Below, one piece after another: positions 10,098 through 19,959 of a stretch of DNA of 64,000 bases; position 1 is the stretch's first letter, and each line of letters starts with the position of its first letter. The notes under the pieces are model-generated. The model ran no database searches, was not told the origin of the DNA, and worked only from the letters and a program-made list of their open reading frames with translations. The stretch comes from Prochlorococcus sp. AG-402-M18 (GTDB lineage: Bacteria > Cyanobacteriota > Cyanobacteriia > PCC-6307 > Cyanobiaceae): contig QCIQ01000004.1 in NCBI GenBank assembly GCA_003216595.1, forward strand, positions 28,934-92,933, in the 5' to 3' direction. The translations under genes were made by a program, and so were the position numbers.

Positions 10098-10766
10098 TCA
10101 ATTTTGTTTAGTTATTTGAGAAAATTCAAGTTCAACTGGAGTTTCTCTGCCAAATATTGATAAAAGAGCCTTAAGTTTGTTTCTTTCTCCTGAAACTTCA
10201 ATTACCTCTCCCTGGAAATCTTTAAAAGGACCTGAAGTAACAACAATCTGATCACCTTCTTCTACATCCAACTTGACAACAGTTTTCTTTTCAGCTGCTC
10301 GCTTGAAAATTCTATTAACTTCTTGCCTGCTGAGAGGGCGAGGTTTTATATGACCGCGTGCTTTACCAGTGGCTCTGCGGTCTTCTGCACCAACAAAATT
10401 AATTACATTTGGAGTACTTCTAACGGCCATCATTGTGTCTTCATCTAACACCATGCGAACGAGCACATACCCAGGGAAAACTTTTTCTTCTGTAGTCTGC
10501 CTGCTACCATCTTTTTTTAGCTTCACAGCAGGGGTTTGAGGGATTTCTATCTCTATGATTCTGTCACTAACACCAAGAGTTATGGCTCTTTGCTCAAGTG
10601 TCGCTTTTACCTTCTTTTCGCAACTTGAGGCAACCTGAATAGCATACCAACGTGCAATATTTGTTTTGATTGTTTGGTTTCCAAATCTTGATTGATCGTC
10701 CTCAAGTGTTTCTGATCTATCAATTATTTTTGAATCGTTAGTAGGTGTGGTTTCAATCTCTGACAC
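10098..10766 (-). CDS. nusG: Transcription termination/antitermination factor NusG
   Basis: Binds RNA polymerase and modulates pausing, termination and coupling to ribosomes. Its 222 residues include an N-terminal extension of about 35 polar residues, the NGN domain (WYAIQVASSCEKKVK, FPGYVLVRM, RSTPNVINFVG) and a C-terminal KOW domain (EGDQIVVTSGPFKDFQGEV). It lies directly after secE. Confidence 0.97.
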   Translation of the reverse strand: MSEIETTPTNDSKIIDRSETLEDDQSRFGNQTIKTNIARWYAIQVASSCEKKVKATLEQRAITLGVSDRIIEIEIPQTPAVKLKKDGSRQTTEEKVFPGYVLVRMVLDEDTMMAVRSTPNVINFVGAEDRRATGKARGHIKPRPLSRQEVNRIFKRAAEKKTVVKLDVEEGDQIVVTSGPFKDFQGEVIEVSGERNKLKALLSIFGRETPVELEFSQITKQN

Positions 10767-10808
10767 TGGAAAAAATTGTGAGTGGTTTAAAAATTTACGT
10801 TAGTCGAC

Positions 10809-11051
10809 TCAGCGGAATATCTGAGTGGAGGCCCATCCATAAAAACGGCTTACAGCGGCGATAGAAACGGCTGATAAAGTGACCATTAAAATCACGGCAA
10901 CAGATTCGCTGAAAAGTTGTTGCCGTGAAGGCCATACAACCAGTTTCATTTCATCAATTGTAGAGGATAAAAAACTCTTTTTTAAGGCAGTCTTTTCCTT
11001 TTTTGTAGGAATTACCTTTTCTTGATCCTCTTTAGAGGTTGGACTTGTCAC
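10809..11051 (-). CDS. secE: Preprotein translocase subunit SecE
   Basis: Small essential subunit of the SecYEG channel. It has 80 residues: a charged N-terminal tail, the conserved amphipathic segment EMKLVVWPSRQQLF (about 35-48) and a single membrane span (SVAVILMVTLSAVSIAAVS). The length and single span are those of cyanobacterial and plastid SecE. It is the first short gene of the secE-nusG-ribosomal series, 72 bp behind the ClpB-type gene. Confidence 0.95.
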   Translation of the reverse strand: MTSPTSKEDQEKVIPTKKEKTALKKSFLSSTIDEMKLVVWPSRQQLFSESVAVILMVTLSAVSIAAVSRFYGWASTQIFR

Positions 11052-11123
11052 TTTGGGAAGACTAAAAGGAAGGTACTTTTAAAACGAATGGCTATAAACC
11101 TACACTAACTTATGTTTGATAGT

Positions 11124-13889
11124 TTAGTTATCTATTAAAAAAAGTAGTTTTCTAGACTCATCATCTTTAGTCTTAACTCTTATTGATTTTGCATCTTCAA
11201 AAGTCTCTTCTAGAATTTGTGTGGCCAGAGGGTTTTCTAATCTTCTTCTAATCACTCTTCTTAGCGGTCTTGCACCGTATTCAGGTTCATATCCTTCATC
11301 AGCAAGAGTCTTAATGGTCTTTTCGTCAACATAAAGATCTAAACCTTGCTGTTTAAGTAGCTTCTTTAATTCATCAAGTTGAAGTCGAACTATTTGTTCT
11401 AAACTTTCGGGTTTTAGTGGATTAAATCTTATTACTTCATCAATACGGTTCAAAAACTCTGGTCGGAAATGTTTTGTTAAAGCTTCGTTGATTTTTTGAT
11501 CTAATTCTTGCGCAAGAATATTTTTATTTGAATTTTCGCTTTGAACTTGGAGTGAATTATTTAAAATTGCTTTGCTAGCAAGATTGCTTGTCATCACAAT
11601 GACTGTGTTTCTGAAATCTACTGTCCGACCTTGAGAATCGGTGAGTCTTCCATCATCTAATACCTGTAAAAGGATGTTGAAAACTTCTTGATGAGCTTTT
11701 TCAATTTCATCAAGAAGTATGACTGCATATGGTCTTTTTCTAATTGCCTCTGTTAATTGCCCCCCTTCTTCGTAACCCACGTATCCAGGAGGAGCACCTA
11801 ATAGCCTTGAAACAGCATTTCTTTCCATAAATTCACTCATATCAAGTCTCAACAGAGCATCTTCTTCATCAAATAAAGAATTTGCTAGTGATTTAGCAAG
11901 TTCAGTTTTACCAACACCTGTAGGGCCCAGAAAAAGAAAGGATCCAATAGGCCTTCTTATGTCCTGCATCCCAGCTCTTGCTCTGCGAATTGCTGCTGAC
12001 ACTGCTTGAACAGCATTTAATTGACCAACAACTTTTTTTTCTAAGTCTTGTTCTAAATTTAAAAGCTTTTGTCTTTCACCTGATAAAACTTTGCTAACAG
12101 GAATTCCTGTCCATCTTGAAACAACATCAGCTATATCTTCTGGATCAACTTGATCTGTTAGTAAGGAATTGCCATCCTCCTTGTCTTCTTGAATTGAGAT
12201 TTCTATTTCTTCTATTCTTTCTTTGATTTGATAATGTTGTTCGTATTTTAGTCTTTCTACTTCTGCAATATCACCAGAGATTTCAGATTCTATTATTAAA
12301 TTTTTTAATTCTTCAACTTTTATTTTTAGTTCTTGTAATTCAGCTAATTTTTCTATTTGATCTTGCCATTTTTGTTTGAGCTGATCTAGCTCAAATCGTA
12401 GCAATTCTTTCTTTTCTTCAAGATTATTTATAGTCTCTAATGTTGTCTCTTTGTTTGCATTTAGTATTGATGACTCTAAATGATTAAGCTGAGATTCTTT
12501 TTCTTCTATGATTTTTGGTTTTGATGCCGATTCAATTTTCACTTGAGCTGAAGCCTCATCAATTAAGTCAATAGCTTTATCCGGTAGGCATCTATCACTT
12601 ATATATCTATGCGCCAAACGATTCGCTGTAATTAGTGCTTCATTACTAATAGTTACTCCGTGATGAAACTCATAATTTTCTTTAAGTCCTTTTAGAATTT
12701 CCAAGCTTAAATCTAAGCTGGGTTCTTTGATTAATACTTGTTGGAATCGCCTGTCAAGGGCTAGGTCTTTCTCGATTGTACGTCTATAATTATCAGGAGT
12801 CGTTGCCCCTATGCAACGCAAGTCACCACTGGCTAATAATGGCTTTAATAGACTCCCAGCATCAGTGTTTGACCTGTCTTTGCTTACAATCGTGTGCAAT
12901 TCGTCTATAAATAAGATTACTCCTTTTTCGCTATTGCTGATTTCACTTAACAATGATCTAAATCTCTCTTCAAATTGCCCTCGGAATTTAGCGCCAGCTA
13001 TTAATGCACCGATATCAAGTGAAATTAGTCTTAAACCCTGAAGAGAGTCGGGAAGTTCGTTAGCTATAATTTTTTGGGCTAATAACTCTGCAACTGCTGT
13101 TTTCCCAACACCTGGAGCACCAATTAGTACTGGATTATTTTTGCCTCTTCGAGATAAAACTTTCGTAATTGCTTTTATTTCCGTCTCTCTGCCAATCACA
13201 GGATCTAATTTCCCATTTTCAGCTTCGGCTGTAAGGTCTTTGCAGTATAAATCCAATGCATTTGGCGTTTCATTAAGATTTAACGGTTCTTGCTTTGATG
13301 CGACCTCTTCTTTAGCGATAGGAGTAAGTGGCTCGGGGACAGAATTATTTGAATTGTTTTTGGTAGATATAGAAGACCTTGAATCTTTTTGTGATCTATC
13401 TTCTTTTTGTTGAGTCGCAATTCTTTTAGATTGTTTAAATGATTTCGGCGCTGGTAGTCGTCTCAATTCCGCTTCAAGAATTTCACTAGGGAGACCTGCT
13501 TGAAAAAAAAGATCTTCTCCTATGCGATTGTCTCTACCAATTGCAATAAGGATATGAGATATCTCTATTTGATTAGATCCCCATCGAGAGCGAAAATCAT
13601 CAGCTGTTTCAAGAAGGATTTCTAAATCTTCTCCAATAAATAAGTCTGATTGGTTGTTTATTGGAAGTTCAGCGATGAAGTTTTCTAAAATTTCATTTAT
13701 TTCTTCGTGGTTGACAGGTAAGGAATTTGTATATTTCTGAAATTTTTTATTTCTAAAAAGTACCTGAATAAGATGTTCAACATCTAAATTCTGATGTCGC
13801 CACCTTCTGGCTGATTGTTCAGCTATGAGTAAAAGACTCCAAGCTTCATCACTAAAAGAATCTGGTTCTGTAGTTAGACTTCCATTCAT
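11124..13889 (-). CDS. clpB: ClpB-type AAA+ chaperone (second-copy, ClpB2-like)
   Basis: A 921-residue Hsp100 protein. It has an N-domain (1-150), an unusually long Ser/Lys/Asn-rich linker (about 150-205), NBD1 with Walker A GAPGVGKT (257-264) and FIDELHT, a coiled-coil middle domain (about 455-575), and NBD2 with GPTGVGKT (655-662) and LLDEIEKAH. The long middle domain and the absence of an IGF/LGF-type ClpP loop in NBD2 argue for a disaggregase rather than a ClpC protease subunit. The divergent N-domain and linker suggest the ClpB2-type paralogue found in picocyanobacteria, which is an inference. Confidence 0.9.
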   Translation of the reverse strand: MNGSLTTEPDSFSDEAWSLLLIAEQSARRWRHQNLDVEHLIQVLFRNKKFQKYTNSLPVNHEEINEILENFIAELPINNQSDLFIGEDLEILLETADDFRSRWGSNQIEISHILIAIGRDNRIGEDLFFQAGLPSEILEAELRRLPAPKSFKQSKRIATQQKEDRSQKDSRSSISTKNNSNNSVPEPLTPIAKEEVASKQEPLNLNETPNALDLYCKDLTAEAENGKLDPVIGRETEIKAITKVLSRRGKNNPVLIGAPGVGKTAVAELLAQKIIANELPDSLQGLRLISLDIGALIAGAKFRGQFEERFRSLLSEISNSEKGVILFIDELHTIVSKDRSNTDAGSLLKPLLASGDLRCIGATTPDNYRRTIEKDLALDRRFQQVLIKEPSLDLSLEILKGLKENYEFHHGVTISNEALITANRLAHRYISDRCLPDKAIDLIDEASAQVKIESASKPKIIEEKESQLNHLESSILNANKETTLETINNLEEKKELLRFELDQLKQKWQDQIEKLAELQELKIKVEELKNLIIESEISGDIAEVERLKYEQHYQIKERIEEIEISIQEDKEDGNSLLTDQVDPEDIADVVSRWTGIPVSKVLSGERQKLLNLEQDLEKKVVGQLNAVQAVSAAIRRARAGMQDIRRPIGSFLFLGPTGVGKTELAKSLANSLFDEEDALLRLDMSEFMERNAVSRLLGAPPGYVGYEEGGQLTEAIRKRPYAVILLDEIEKAHQEVFNILLQVLDDGRLTDSQGRTVDFRNTVIVMTSNLASKAILNNSLQVQSENSNKNILAQELDQKINEALTKHFRPEFLNRIDEVIRFNPLKPESLEQIVRLQLDELKKLLKQQGLDLYVDEKTIKTLADEGYEPEYGARPLRRVIRRRLENPLATQILEETFEDAKSIRVKTKDDESRKLLFLIDN

Positions 13890-14046
13890 TTTCGATCAAT
13901 TTTGATTCAAAGTGGTCATTTGCCTTCTGAATTTTGATTGTGACCTTGTTATCGATACGTGCATTTATTGTTAAGACAAATTTGATTGATTAGGTCTTGG
14001 AAAGCAAGCTAGATTAGCAATTCAGGAACAAATAGGAATAATGTAG

Positions 14047-15372
<1,326 letters not shown>

Positions 15373-15390
15373 AGTTGATTTTCCGGTATT

Positions 15391-17064
15391 TTAGCTTTTT
15401 CTCCCTTGAAAATTATCTAAACGACTTTCGCTTCTCATCTTAAATTTTAATTTAATCCAGCTGAGAACTAATGGAAATCCAATACTTACTGGTATGAGAA
15501 ATAAAAAAGGTCTATTAGTTGAAGCAAGTAAAGCTGAGGATATTGCAAGTGAGCCTAGAAGGACAGAATTACCTAATGATTGTTGAGCGTTAATCATTCT
15601 TCTTAATTGTCTATCTGATTCACCCATGCGTACTTGTAGTTGTAAATCGCCTTGCTCTAATCTCTCTAGACTTTCATCAAGCCTTTTTGGTAAACCAACT
15701 GCTTTACTTCCTATCTCACTAACTTGTCTACCTAATTCATTAAACAAGTCATTAGGATCTGAATCTTTTGAGGTCATAAGTGGAAGGAGAAAGGGTTTTG
15801 CTATTGCTATTAAATTAAACTCGGGATCTAGATATCTTCCTACTCCTTCAAAAGTTGATAATGCTCTAAAAACAAAAATCAACTCAATTGGTATTCTAAA
15901 GGGTTTCCCATAAGCCAGTTCAGATATATCCCCAGAGAGCTTTTCTATGATTTGAGAATTAAATGGAGGAGTGAGAGCTTCATTCAACATTATTCTGATT
16001 AATCTTCTAACTGGACCTATTTCAATTTTTGCATCAATTAATCCAGCAATTTGAAGTTCTTTGACTAGTCCATTAACATCTCTAAGTGCTGCGGCTTTGA
16101 TCATTGAATTGAGCCTGCCTCTAATACGTTCAGAGACGAAACCCATCATTCCAAAATCATAGTAAATAAGAGACCCACTCTTAGAAACAGCTAGGTTTCC
16201 AGGATGAGGATCAGCATGAAAAAAACCGTAATTAACCAATTGTTTTAAATAACTTGTAGCTCCAATCTTTGCGATATAAGAAGTATCTATATCATTGCTT
16301 TTAAGAGATTTAATGTCATTTATCTTGATACCTGGTAAATACTCCAAACACAAGACCTTGCTGGTACTTAAATCCCAAAATACACTGGGTATTAAAATAT
16401 CTGAGTCATCTATAAATTGTTGTTTAAATCTTGCAGCATATTGAGCTTCAATTCTAAAATCTAGCTCTCTGAGTAATACTCTCTTGGATTCCTTCGCAAT
16501 ACCTATCCAATCATTACCTCGACTTAGAGACTTTATTCTTTGAACTACTTTCGCGACTTGATTCATTACATCTAAGTCAAGCCTAAAAAATTTTTCTATA
16601 TTTGGTCTTTGTACCTTGAAAATGACGTTCTTTTCATTAATTAATCTGGCTTTATGAACTTGAGCAAGCGAGGCTGAGCCAATTGGAATTGAATCAATAC
16701 TCATAATTTTTTGATATGAATTTCCAAGTTGATTTATTAATATCTCTTGAACTTCTTCAAATGCAAAAGGTGGAACTCTATCTTGTAAAGACGTAAGCTC
16801 ATTTACCCATGTAGATGGAATAACATCAGCTCTTGCAGATAAAAGTTGGCCTAATTTTATAAATGCTGATCCTAGATTAACTAATTCTTTCGTAAGCCAT
16901 TTTGCCCTTAAAGTATTTCTTCTTTCTCTTCTTTTAGCGGTATAACCTTTTAAATAGGTCCATTTTTTAGAATCAAACCACAAATAGAAAAGTAAGCCTA
17001 ATAATATTATCCAAATCCTAAAGGCTCTGCCAAATCTTTGAAGTTGACTAGCAAGAAATATCAA
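15391..17064 (-). CDS. ABC1/UbiB (AarF) family atypical kinase
   Basis: A 557-residue member of the ADCK/UbiB family. The family signature KLGQ is at 70-73, the ATP-site Lys is in FKVQRP, HADPHPGN is at 283-290 and DFG at 303-305. Hydrophobic segments near residues 18-30 and at the C-terminus suggest membrane attachment. Relatives act in quinone metabolism; in cyanobacteria several paralogues exist, so the exact role is open. Its start overlaps the end of a small upstream gene by 4 bases, suggesting translational coupling. Confidence 0.92.
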   Translation of the reverse strand: MIFLASQLQRFGRAFRIWIILLGLLFYLWFDSKKWTYLKGYTAKRRERRNTLRAKWLTKELVNLGSAFIKLGQLLSARADVIPSTWVNELTSLQDRVPPFAFEEVQEILINQLGNSYQKIMSIDSIPIGSASLAQVHKARLINEKNVIFKVQRPNIEKFFRLDLDVMNQVAKVVQRIKSLSRGNDWIGIAKESKRVLLRELDFRIEAQYAARFKQQFIDDSDILIPSVFWDLSTSKVLCLEYLPGIKINDIKSLKSNDIDTSYIAKIGATSYLKQLVNYGFFHADPHPGNLAVSKSGSLIYYDFGMMGFVSERIRGRLNSMIKAAALRDVNGLVKELQIAGLIDAKIEIGPVRRLIRIMLNEALTPPFNSQIIEKLSGDISELAYGKPFRIPIELIFVFRALSTFEGVGRYLDPEFNLIAIAKPFLLPLMTSKDSDPNDLFNELGRQVSEIGSKAVGLPKRLDESLERLEQGDLQLQVRMGESDRQLRRMINAQQSLGNSVLLGSLAISSALLASTNRPFLFLIPVSIGFPLVLSWIKLKFKMRSESRLDNFQGRKS

Positions 17065-17372
17065 TATCTTCCCTCAATATCTTTATTAATATCGATAACC
17101 TTTGATCTGAGATTATCTATTTGAATTTGAATTGAATCTTCTTTATTTATTTCTTCCTTAGACAGCTTTTCTTTAGATGCATTAGTCTTTTTTTTCAGAC
17201 GTTCTGATTCTTTAATAACCTCTTCTTTAAAGCTAGACCATTCGTTTTGGAGCTTTTGAGGCAATTCATCAGCAATTTCAGTTAATTCTTGGGCAGAAGT
17301 GATCATTTTCTCCGTTATCCGAGCTGATATTCGGTTAATAGCTGCTTTGAGCAGTATTTCTGAGTCGCTCAA
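17061..17372 (-). CDS. Conserved hypothetical protein, coiled-coil, coupled to the UbiB-type kinase
   Basis: I do not recognise this 103-residue protein. It has no membrane span. It is nearly all helical and charged: an N-terminal helix (AAINRISARITEKMITSAQEL), a middle segment with LPQKLQNEWSSFKEEV, and a Lys/Glu-rich tail. Its stop overlaps the start of the kinase gene by 4 bases, so the two are made together, and a partner or adaptor role is plausible. Reality as a gene is supported by the overlap and by composition unlike random frames. Confidence 0.8.
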   Translation of the reverse strand: MSDSEILLKAAINRISARITEKMITSAQELTEIADELPQKLQNEWSSFKEEVIKESERLKKKTNASKEKLSKEEINKEDSIQIQIDNLRSKVIDINKDIEGRY

Positions 17373-17536
17373 TGGTCTAATTAATCAGCTTTCACTTTAG
17401 AAGATCCAAGGTTTTTTGTGTCTTTAGATTGAAACTGGATATATCCAGATTTGCTCTTAATCAATTAAATCTATTTAGAAGATTGTTTGTTATTGCTCAA
17501 TTTAGAATATTTTTATTAGAGTTGAAGAATACAAAC

Positions 17537-17561
17537 ATTTGATTTGATTTGATTTGATTTG
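17537..17561. repeat. Pentanucleotide repeat (ATTTG)x5
   Basis: Five perfect head-to-tail ATTTG units, 88 bp upstream of the plus-strand flavoprotein gene and in the divergent promoter region. Such tracts can change length by polymerase slippage. Confidence 0.9.
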
Positions 17562-17648
17562 GGGTAAAAGTCTAATCTATTAACCCAAGTGATATCAAAA
17601 CACCCTTTCTCTTCTTGAAAGAGAGCAAACCTATTAAGAGATTTTCTA

Positions 17649-18605
17649 TTGGAAACCATTGAAGCTGATGTTGTCATAGTTGGTGGTGGGCCTGCTGGTT
17701 GCAGTTGTGCGCTTTACACTTCCCGAGCAGACTTAAGAACAGTAATTCTTGATAAGAATCCTGATGTAGGTGCGCTAGCAATAACACATCAAATTGCTAA
17801 TTACCCAGGTGTCTCAAGTGAAATGAGCGGAGAGGCCTTGTTGAAACTTATGAGAGATCAAGCTACTCAGTATGGGGCTGATTATCGCAGGGCCCAAGTT
17901 TTTGGAATTGATGCTAGTGGTGATATGAAAACTATTTACACCCCAGAGGGAACTTTTAAAGCAAAAGCACTTGTAGTTGCAAGTGGTGCAATGGGAAGAC
18001 CAGCATCATTTAAAGGTGAAGCTGAATTCCTGGGTAGAGGAGTAAGCTATTGCGCGACTTGTGATGGAGCTTTTTATAGAGATCGTGAAGTCGCTGTGGT
18101 TGGTATTAATAAAGAGGCAATCGAAGAAGCAAATGTTCTTACAAAATTCGCCTCCAAAGTTCATTGGATAACATCCAATGATCCAAAACCAGATGATCAT
18201 CATGCGCAAGAGCTATTATCAAAACCAAATGTGAGCCATTTGAGTAAGACGAGATTAATGCAGATTGAAGGTAATGAGTCTGGGGTGACAGGTATTAAGG
18301 TTAAGAATCGTTCAATTGACACTCATCAAGATATTGCCCTTGAAGGGGTTTTCGTTTATATGAGTGGCTCAAAACCAATTACTGACTTTCTTGGTGAACA
18401 GGTCGCTTTTAAGGAGGATGGGGGAGTGTTGGTGGATGACTTTATGTCTACAACAGTTGAAGGGGTTTGGGCAATTGGCGACATCAGAAATACTCCATTT
18501 AAGCAAGCTGTTGTAGCAGCATCGGATGGATGTATAGCTGCGATGGCAATAGATAGATATTTAAATAGTCGGAAATCAATTCGTGTCGATTGGGTACATG
18601 CTTAA
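17649..18605 (+). CDS. Thioredoxin-reductase-like FAD disulfide oxidoreductase lacking the NADPH-binding motifs
   Basis: A 318-residue protein with the two-domain thioredoxin reductase layout. FAD-binding GGGPAG is at 12-17, the redox pair CATC at 135-138, and the C-terminal FAD motif GVWAIGDIR near 275. It starts at TTG 17649. The second nucleotide-binding site is degenerate: where true TrxB has GGGDSA and HRR, this protein has VGINKEAIEE (151-160) and HWITSNDPK (172-180). NADPH is therefore unlikely to be the donor. Relatives without this site, the deeply rooted or ferredoxin-dependent flavin-type reductases, use other donors. It would often be annotated trxB by similarity alone. Confidence 0.88.
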   Translation: METIEADVVIVGGGPAGCSCALYTSRADLRTVILDKNPDVGALAITHQIANYPGVSSEMSGEALLKLMRDQATQYGADYRRAQVFGIDASGDMKTIYTPEGTFKAKALVVASGAMGRPASFKGEAEFLGRGVSYCATCDGAFYRDREVAVVGINKEAIEEANVLTKFASKVHWITSNDPKPDDHHAQELLSKPNVSHLSKTRLMQIEGNESGVTGIKVKNRSIDTHQDIALEGVFVYMSGSKPITDFLGEQVAFKEDGGVLVDDFMSTTVEGVWAIGDIRNTPFKQAVVAASDGCIAAMAIDRYLNSRKSIRVDWVHA

Positions 18606-18626
18606 TTGACCTATTGATAAGTATTT

Positions 18627-18908
18627 TTAAAGAGGAGTTGCTTCAGACACATACGCAACCCCACCGTAGTAACTAAGAACAGTTTTAATATCGTCTCGTA
18701 TTTTTTCGATTGCATCTTGTTCGCAAAAAATAATTACGTGTGCATTTGATCCAAATCCAGTGAATTCCATATCTTCGGTGACAATTCTTTCTGGACCTCT
18801 TCCAGTGGCATGTTTCATAACTGTATAGCCAGGAACTTCAGCTCTTTCTAATACTGAGAGAACATCATCTAGTTCTCTTTCACTAAAAATTAAGTCAAGT
18901 CTTTTCAT
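18627..18908 (-). CDS. sbtB: PII-like bicarbonate-transport regulator SbtB
   Basis: Small trimeric PII-like protein that binds SbtA and senses adenine nucleotides or cAMP in other cyanobacteria. It has 93 residues with the ferredoxin-like pattern (KRLDLIFSERELDDVLSVLE, GYTVMKHATGRG, then AHVIIFCEQDAIEKI). It ends at YVSEATPL and lacks the C-terminal Cys-containing R-loop described for Synechocystis SbtB. It lies 9 bp after sbtA, as in other cyanobacteria, which fixes the identification. Confidence 0.92.
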   Translation of the reverse strand: MKRLDLIFSERELDDVLSVLERAEVPGYTVMKHATGRGPERIVTEDMEFTGFGSNAHVIIFCEQDAIEKIRDDIKTVLSYYGGVAYVSEATPL

Positions 18909-18917
18909 GAGATTCAG

Positions 18918-19913
18918 TTACCCAATTGATGGAATCATTGTGTTTACTAAGCCCATATATACTGGTATACCTATGATTATGTTAAAAGGAAAAGTTAATC
19001 CAAGAGTGGTTGAAATGTAATAACCAGGTCGAGCTTCAGGAACAGTCATTCTCATAGCTGTTGGTACAGCTAAGTAAGAAGCACTAGCGCATAGAACTAC
19101 AAATAACAGAGCATTTCCAGGCTCTAAATTCAGAATTCTAGCTACTACTGATCCTAGTACTGCATTAACTATTGGCATGAATATTGAAAACATAATGAGA
19201 AAGGCACCAGTCTTATTTAGACGGGCGAGGCGTTGTGCAGCCACAATTCCCATGTCAAGAAGGAAGAAACATTCTGCGCCATAGAACAATTCAGCTGTGA
19301 ATGGTTCCATTTTTTTTATGTCAGATGGATCTATTGCGGATGTTAAAAAACCTATTAGAAGGCTCCCTAGTAATAAATAGACAGAACCATTTAACATTGA
19401 CTCATGAAGAATTGATCCCCATTTCATTTTTCTTTTAATGGGCCTATCTTTGGGCGCTCCAAATTTGACTAATAGAAGACCAATAATTATTGCTGGTGAT
19501 TCCATTAGTGCTAAAGCTGCAACCATAAAACCATCAAAGGGTATACTTTGACTTTCAAGAAAGCTTTCAGCAGTTATAAATGTCACTGCACTTATTGATC
19601 CATATGCTGCTGATATAGCTGCTGCATTAAAAACATCGAATTTAAATCTCAGTACTAAAAAACAAATAAGTGGGATTAATAGGGACATTAATATAGCTGC
19701 TATCACAGTTGGAAGAACTGGATAACCAAAGCCACTTTTTTGAAGCTCAATACCCCCTCTGAAGCCTATTGCAAGTAAGAGATATAAGGAAAATAATTTT
19801 GGGAGAGGAGATGGAATCTCAAAATCAGACTTTAATGCGTATGCAATTGCACCCAAAAAGAAGAAAAGTATTGGTGGACTTAAAGCATTTTGGATGAAAA
19901 GGTTTTGTCCCAT
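18918..19913 (-). CDS. sbtA: Sodium-dependent bicarbonate transporter SbtA
   Basis: Integral membrane protein of 331 residues, about ten hydrophobic segments, with the family block AAAISAAYGSISAVTFITA near residue 95 and a second half-repeat containing SASYLAVPTAMRM. It is somewhat shorter than the Synechocystis protein (about 370), mainly in the central hydrophilic region. It imports bicarbonate for the CO2-concentrating mechanism. It lies between bicA (47 bp) and sbtB (9 bp), so all three can be one transcript. Confidence 0.93.
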   Translation of the reverse strand: MGQNLFIQNALSPPILFFFLGAIAYALKSDFEIPSPLPKLFSLYLLLAIGFRGGIELQKSGFGYPVLPTVIAAILMSLLIPLICFLVLRFKFDVFNAAAISAAYGSISAVTFITAESFLESQSIPFDGFMVAALALMESPAIIIGLLLVKFGAPKDRPIKRKMKWGSILHESMLNGSVYLLLGSLLIGFLTSAIDPSDIKKMEPFTAELFYGAECFFLLDMGIVAAQRLARLNKTGAFLIMFSIFMPIVNAVLGSVVARILNLEPGNALLFVVLCASASYLAVPTAMRMTVPEARPGYYISTTLGLTFPFNIIIGIPVYMGLVNTMIPSIG

Positions 19914-19959
19914 TTCTTGTTAGTTCTTAAAGCAATCAATAAGATGAAAATATTGATTA

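Noticed and set aside
17537..17561. Tandem repeat considered as a CRISPR or iteron array
   Set aside because: The unit is 5 bases with no spacers and no cas or replication gene nearby; it is a simple microsatellite.
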